Of a DNA stretch of 64,000 nt, positions 59,879-64,000 are shown piece by piece. How positions within the stretch are numbered: position 1 is the stretch's first letter; every line of letters begins with the position of its first letter. The notes beneath the pieces were generated by a model, which saw nothing but the letters and a program-made list of their open reading frames with translations, was not told where the DNA came from and did not search any database. The position numbers were made by a program, and so were the translations under genes. Origin of the DNA: Fusicatenibacter_A intestinipullorum (GTDB lineage Bacteria > Bacillota > Negativicutes > Acidaminococcales > Acidaminococcaceae); contig DWZP01000031.1 of assembly GCA_019117495.1 (NCBI GenBank), positions 124,001 through 188,000 of the forward strand, given 5' to 3'.

Positions 59879-60310
59879 ATGAATAAAAAAGCGGAATCTT
59901 TTAAAAAGTATCTTGATGACAAAAAAATTACCTGTTTTACTGTTGACGAAATTGCCGGTGATAATTTAAACAGCGTTGTTTTCCGTTCTAACATTGAAAT
60001 TAACGGGCAGCAGCTGCCGACAATTGTAATTTTAGACAGCAGTATTTACGGCATGGTGCGTGTGCTTGTTGCGCCGCGTGTTTTAAACGATGCCAACGAA
60101 GCAGGGCTTTTAAAGGAACTTAACCGCCTTAACAAAGGGTTCAAATCGTTTAAATATTATTTTGATGATAACGGCTCACTTGTTTTGGACTGCTGCGTTT
60201 TGCTGCCCGGCAGCGAAGCGGACGGCGATTTGATTTACACTATGTTTGATGTTATCATCCGCCATTTAAATGGGGAATACAAAAAACTTATGCAGCTTAT
60301 CTGGCAGTGA
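59879..60310 (+). CDS. YbjN/secretion-chaperone-like small protein downstream of tpsA
   Basis: A 143-residue soluble acidic protein starting 62 nt after the adhesin (TTGGAGG upstream). No signal peptide. The pattern FRSNIEINGQQLPTIVILDSSIYGMVRVLVAPRVL, then LLKELNRLNKGFKSFKYYFDDNGSLVLDCCVLLP and a terminal helix, resembles the YbjN/type III-chaperone-like alpha-beta fold; this is a structural impression, not a family match. Position suggests a cytosolic helper (chaperone or dosage factor) for the giant secreted substrate. It ends at terminator 60343-60372. Confidence 0.6.
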   Translation: MNKKAESFKKYLDDKKITCFTVDEIAGDNLNSVVFRSNIEINGQQLPTIVILDSSIYGMVRVLVAPRVLNDANEAGLLKELNRLNKGFKSFKYYFDDNGSLVLDCCVLLPGSEADGDLIYTMFDVIIRHLNGEYKKLMQLIWQ

Positions 60311-60342
60311 TGGTTTTGGAAAGCCTGAAAAATAATAATACT

Positions 60343-60372
60343 AAAAAACGCCGTTTAACTCCGGCGTTTTTT
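60343..60372 (+). terminator. terminator of the tps operon
   Basis: AAAAAACGCCG (60343-60353) pairs with CGGCGTTTTTT (60362-60372). Confidence 0.88.
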
Positions 60373-60479
60373 ACTGTTTTAAATAAGTGTACAAACACTG
60401 ATTAAGTTCACTGTTTTTATTATATTCTTTACATTTTGAAGATTAATTTGCAAAAGTTCACAAAAATTTACGGTTTTTG

Positions 60480-60508
60480 TTGACAGAAAAGAATTTTGGT
60501 GATAAATT
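60480..60508 (+). promoter_or_regulatory. promoter of cstA
   Basis: Perfect TTGACA (60480-60485), 17-nt spacer, TAAATT (60503-60508). Confidence 0.6.
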
Positions 60509-60553
60509 TCAAGCTATATTATTATTTTATTTTAAGGGAAAGAGGTAAGTATC

Positions 60554-62242
60554 ATGACAGGATTAATGTTGTTAGGTATCGCATTAGTCGTGTGTGCATG
60601 CGGCTATTTTATCTATGGCCGCTGGCTTGTAAGACTGTGGGGCGTAGATCCCAATGCAAGAACACCGGCTTATGTGCATGAGGACGGCAACGACTACGTT
60701 CCCTCCTCCAAATTTACGGTTTTTGCGCATCAGTTTTCGTCCATCACGGGCGCAGGCCCTGTAACCGGCCCGATTATTGCCGCTATGTTCGGCTGGGCGC
60801 CGGTAATGCTGTGGCTGATGATTGGCGGCATCTTCTTCGGTGCCGTGCAGGATTTCACCGCGCTGTATGCTTCCGTTAAAAACGAAGGCAAATCCATGGG
60901 CATGCTTATTGAACAGTACATCGGCAAAACCGGCAAAAAAATGTTCCTTTTGTTCTCGTGGCTGTTTACCCTGCTTGTAACTGCCGCTTTTGCGGATATT
61001 GTTGCCAGCACCTTTAACGGCTTTAAGGCAGACGGCAGCCTTGCAACCCCTAATGCCGCTGCGGCATCCATTTCGATGCTGTACATTGTTGTTGCCATTG
61101 CCTTCGGCTACTTTTTAAAGAAATGCCCTTTGGCAGAAGGCCCGAAACTGGCAGTTGCCATTGTTTTGATGATTGCCATGCTGTGGGCAGGCATTGAATA
61201 CCCGCTGTATTACGATAAAACAACCTGGCTTTATGTAGTTTTTGCTTATATGTTTATGGCGGCAGTAATGCCGATGTGGCTTTTAATGGAGCCGCGCGAT
61301 TATTTAAGCGTATTTTTGCTTTTAGGCATGATTGCCAGCGGTGTTATCGGTGTTATCTTCACCAACCCGTCTATCGAACTGCCGGCGTTTAACGGCTTTG
61401 TTGTAAACGGTCAGCCGCTTTTCCCAATACTTTTCATCACCATCGCCTGCGGTGCTGTGTCGGGCTTCCACAGCCTGGTATCTTCCGGCACTTCTTCCAA
61501 AACCGTTTCCAACGAAAAAGACATGCTCTTTATCGGTTACGGTTCAATGCTTATTGAATCCATCCTTGCCGTTGTTTCGCTTATCGTTGTAGGCGCTGCG
61601 GCAACCGGCGGCGTAATGCCCAAAGGCACGCCGTTCCAGATTTTTGCCGGTGCCGTTGGCGGCTTTATGGGCATGTTCGGCCTTTCGGCTCACGTTGCCA
61701 CCTGCGTAATTACCATGTGCGTATCCGCACTTGCGCTTACCACGCTCGATTCCGTTGGACGTATCGGCCGTATGTGCTTCCAGGAACTTTTCACATCCGG
61801 CAAACCGGAAGAAATGAGCGGCCTGCAGAAAGTTTTAACCAACAAATATTTTGCAACCGTTATCACCCTGTTCTTCGGTTATCTGCTCTGCCTGGGCGGA
61901 TATATGAACGTTTGGCCGCTGTTCGGTGCAGCCAACCAGCTGTGCGCAGCGCTGGTATTCATTTCGCTTTCGGTATTCCTTAAAGTTACCGGCCGCCAGG
62001 GCTGGATGCTTTATGTGCCGATGGGCTTTATGTTTGCCGCAACCATGAGCGCGCTTGCCATGAGCATTTACGGCATTGTCAATAAACTCGTTACCGGCGC
62101 ACCGTTTGGCATGCTTACCGACGGTTTGCAGCTTGTTGTTGCCATTGCCCTTATTATTCTGGCACTTTTAATTGCCACCAACGGGCTTAAAACTTTGTGC
62201 GGCAGCAAAGCCGGAAGCAAAAATGAAGCCGCAAACGCATAA
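60554..62242 (+). CDS. CstA-family carbon starvation protein/pyruvate-peptide transporter
   Basis: A 562-residue polytopic membrane protein. The N-terminal DGNDYVPSSKFTVFAHQFSSITGAGPVTGPIIAAMFGWAPVMLW and GAVQDFTALYASVKNEGKSMG are strong CstA family signatures; FGAANQLCAALVFISLSVFL marks the C-terminal part. CstA members import pyruvate or peptides under carbon limitation; the shorter form (under 600 residues) is common in Firmicutes. It is a single gene with promoter and terminator. Confidence 0.92.
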   Translation: MTGLMLLGIALVVCACGYFIYGRWLVRLWGVDPNARTPAYVHEDGNDYVPSSKFTVFAHQFSSITGAGPVTGPIIAAMFGWAPVMLWLMIGGIFFGAVQDFTALYASVKNEGKSMGMLIEQYIGKTGKKMFLLFSWLFTLLVTAAFADIVASTFNGFKADGSLATPNAAAASISMLYIVVAIAFGYFLKKCPLAEGPKLAVAIVLMIAMLWAGIEYPLYYDKTTWLYVVFAYMFMAAVMPMWLLMEPRDYLSVFLLLGMIASGVIGVIFTNPSIELPAFNGFVVNGQPLFPILFITIACGAVSGFHSLVSSGTSSKTVSNEKDMLFIGYGSMLIESILAVVSLIVVGAAATGGVMPKGTPFQIFAGAVGGFMGMFGLSAHVATCVITMCVSALALTTLDSVGRIGRMCFQELFTSGKPEEMSGLQKVLTNKYFATVITLFFGYLLCLGGYMNVWPLFGAANQLCAALVFISLSVFLKVTGRQGWMLYVPMGFMFAATMSALAMSIYGIVNKLVTGAPFGMLTDGLQLVVAIALIILALLIATNGLKTLCGSKAGSKNEAANA

Positions 62243-62261
62243 TTAAATGTAAAAATTTTGT

Positions 62262-62297
62262 GGCGCAGCCTGTAATACGCACGGGCTGTGCCTTTTT
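62262..62297 (+). terminator. terminator of cstA
   Basis: GGCGCAGCC (62262-62270) pairs with GGCTGTGCC (62284-62292) with one wobble, followed by TTTTT. Confidence 0.82.
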
Positions 62298-62386
62298 ATG
62301 CGATTATTTTTTTACTGAATACTGTTTTTTTAATCTGAATTGTGTTAGAATTATTACATAGCCATTTTATCTTGGGAGGTAAGAGA

Positions 62387-62944
62387 ATGAAAAAATTATT
62401 TAATCTGTTAATGGTAGCCCTGATGGCTGTATGTTTTGCTGTTCCCGCTATGGGCAAAGCCGAAGCCGCTAAAGTTGTAGTACTTCCTCTGGTTAACAAC
62501 TCCGGTTCCGAAACCGCAGGCCAGATTTATATCAGCGGCGCTATTCAGCTGTTCGATTATCCTGAATACGAACTGCTTGAAAATGACGCTACCAACGATG
62601 CTATTGCAGCTGAAAACATTGGTAAAGACGGCGCTTCCAAAGACGCTATGGTACGCATTGCCAAAGCATCCGGTGCAGACCTTGTTGTCGGCATGGTTCT
62701 TGATACCTGCGAAGACAACCCGGTATTCCCGAGCGCAGAACGCATTCTGAAACTTGACATCACCGGCAAAACCTATGCTTACAGCGCAGTAAACGGCAAG
62801 TTCTATGAACACCGCATTTATGAGGACAAAGAAATCGACGAAACCCTTACCAGCCGCTGGGATTGGGTAAGCGAAGAATTTGGCCGCTGCGTAACCCGCG
62901 AAATGAAACGCGTTGACAAAGCATTCATGGAAAACGACTTTTAA
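62387..62944 (+). CDS. exported protein of unknown function
   Basis: A 185-residue protein from ATG 62387 (TGGGAGGTAAGAGA upstream; an earlier frame start at 62342 lacks a ribosome site). Residues 1-28 are a signal peptide (KKLFNLLMVALMAVCFAVPAMGKAEAA) without a lipobox cysteine, so it is periplasmic or secreted. The mature part begins KVVVLPLVNNSGSETAG, a pattern seen in CsgG/LpoB-like periplasmic proteins, then SGADLVVGMVLDTC and an acidic helical end. I do not recognise a named family. It is a single-gene unit with a terminator. Confidence 0.75.
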   Translation: MKKLFNLLMVALMAVCFAVPAMGKAEAAKVVVLPLVNNSGSETAGQIYISGAIQLFDYPEYELLENDATNDAIAAENIGKDGASKDAMVRIAKASGADLVVGMVLDTCEDNPVFPSAERILKLDITGKTYAYSAVNGKFYEHRIYEDKEIDETLTSRWDWVSEEFGRCVTREMKRVDKAFMENDF

Positions 62945-62961
62945 TTAACGGCTGATATTCG

Positions 62962-62990
62962 GGCTCCTGCTTTTAGGCAGGGGCCTTTTT
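62962..62990 (+). terminator. terminator of the exported protein gene
   Basis: GGCTCCTGC (62962-62970) pairs with GCAGGGGCC (62977-62985), then TTTTT. Confidence 0.88.
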
Positions 62991-63088
62991 ATTTTGCAGG
63001 TGGAAAAAATTATGTCTATATGGTAAAATTAAATGATAGAGTCAGCTTTATCTTAACGGAATTATTATATAGACAGGAGGATGGCACT

Positions 63089-63946
63089 TTGAATAATGAC
63101 ATCCATATAATTTTGGACAGCATTGCTTCCGCCGCGGAAACGCCGCTGGTGCATGACGCACGCTGCCATATTTTGCAGCTTATTTTCCGCCATAAAGCGG
63201 TTGAGTGGCGCGATGGCGAAAAAACGCCGGAAGAAATGTTTAAAATGGTGAAGGAAAGCGGCGAACTGCCGAAAACTTCCCAACCGCCGGTTGGCGAGTT
63301 TTTGGATTTGTTTACGAGCCTTGCCGAAGAAGGAAAGAAAGTTATAGGTATTTTTGTAGACAGCGTTTTAAGCGGAACTTACCATACCGCCTGCATGGCA
63401 GCGCGGCAGGTAATGCAGGAAATTCCCGGTGCCGATATCCGCATTTTCGACAGCCTTACGGCGGCAACGCCCATCAGCGCACTGGCGCTTGATATTTTGA
63501 AAAAAGCCGATGAAGGCGCCGGTATGGATGAACTGGAAGTGTTTATTAACGGCGCCATTGCACGTACGGAAACCTGTTTTTCGGTAAATACACTGGAATA
63601 TTTGCAGAAGGGCGGGCGCATAGGTGCTGTTGGCGCGCTGCTCGGAAGCCTTTTGGGCATACGCCCGGTAATAACTTTGGATAAGGAAGGCAAACTTGTT
63701 GTAGCCGCCAAATGCCGCACCCGCAGCAAGGTGCTTAATACAATGCTTGAAATTTCTTCTTCGCACGGAGAGCTTGAAAGAATTTGCATTGCCCATGAAG
63801 GCGCGGAAAAAGACGCCGAATATCTTTACGAAGAAATGACAAAGCGTTATCCCGGTGTGCCGGTACTGATGACCGGCATCGGCGCTGTTTTGGCCACCCA
63901 TTTGGGGCCCGGCTGCATTGGGCTTTTTGTACGTACCAAAGAATAA
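63089..63946 (+). CDS. DegV-family fatty-acid-binding protein
   Basis: A 285-residue protein probably starting at TTG 63089, behind AGGAGG (63075-63080); the longer frame from 63020 has no ribosome site and adds residues foreign to the family. NDIHIILDSIASA at the start, GELPKTSQPPVGEFLDLF, FVDSVLSGTYHTACMAAR and FSVNTLEYLQKGGRIGAVGALLGSLLGIRPVI are the DegV pattern. These proteins bind fatty acids for the FakA kinase. No fakA is nearby. The gene ends close to the right edge; 63947-64000 has only short hairpins. Confidence 0.92.
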   Translation: MNNDIHIILDSIASAAETPLVHDARCHILQLIFRHKAVEWRDGEKTPEEMFKMVKESGELPKTSQPPVGEFLDLFTSLAEEGKKVIGIFVDSVLSGTYHTACMAARQVMQEIPGADIRIFDSLTAATPISALALDILKKADEGAGMDELEVFINGAIARTETCFSVNTLEYLQKGGRIGAVGALLGSLLGIRPVITLDKEGKLVVAAKCRTRSKVLNTMLEISSSHGELERICIAHEGAEKDAEYLYEEMTKRYPGVPVLMTGIGAVLATHLGPGCIGLFVRTKE

Positions 63947-64000
63947 ATCCGGCGCGGCCGGAAAATAAAAAGGCAGGGCTATCTGCCATAATCAAGGAGT

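Overview
The window looks like a chromosome segment of a diderm Firmicute (class Negativicutes, perhaps near Phascolarctobacterium/Acidaminococcaceae; the class is fairly secure, the genus is a guess). The reasons are Firmicute features (strong AGGAGG ribosome sites, a SAM-I riboswitch, a DegV protein, a BsrG/TxpA-like holin-type toxin) beside outer-membrane features (a two-partner secretion system with an outer-membrane TpsB barrel, and an ArnT-like lipid glycosyltransferase). The carbon genes suit a C4-dicarboxylate/acetate lifestyle: acetate/succinate transporter, dicarboxylate symporter, malic enzyme, class I fumarase and CstA.

Layout. 1-2.6 kb: small type I toxin, Mrp/ApbC-type Fe-S ATPase, a truncated antiporter remnant and a SatP-type transporter. 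2.8-10.3 kb: an 11-gene cation/proton antiporter operon in the order of the antiporter half of membrane-bound hydrogenases, without hydrogenase genes. 10.4-16.9 kb: GNAT, two EamA exporters, murI, an XRE regulator, tRNA-Thr(CGT), a universal stress protein and a thioesterase/CofE-like operon. 17-21.4 kb: a two-component system, an ArnT-like transferase and a YopX-like gene whose three promoters share the same tandem half-site architecture. 21.5-25.2 kb: dtd, a hydrolase, then a compact CRISPR locus (candidate tracrRNA, array with 9 full repeats and 1 partial repeat, 460-residue Cas12f-like nuclease, no cas1/cas2). 25.3-30.1 kb: dicarboxylate symporter, PAP2 phosphatase, and a P-type ATPase behind a leader peptide and terminator that look like an attenuator. 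30.4-38.4 kb: hydantoinase/HDAC-like/RdgB/phosphodiesterase operon, malic enzyme-fumarase operon and a SAM-riboswitch-controlled metQ. 38.5-60.4 kb: a sensor and a degenerate response regulator divergent from tpsB, a 5752-residue tpsA adhesin and a small YbjN-like protein. 60.5-64 kb: cstA, an exported protein and degV.

The most notable items are the miniature type V-F-like CRISPR system with a recognisable guide-RNA scaffold, the three-promoter local regulon, the putative translation-coupled attenuator before the P-type ATPase, and the giant adhesin locus with its divergent regulator pair. All calls come from reading the sequence; no database search was run.
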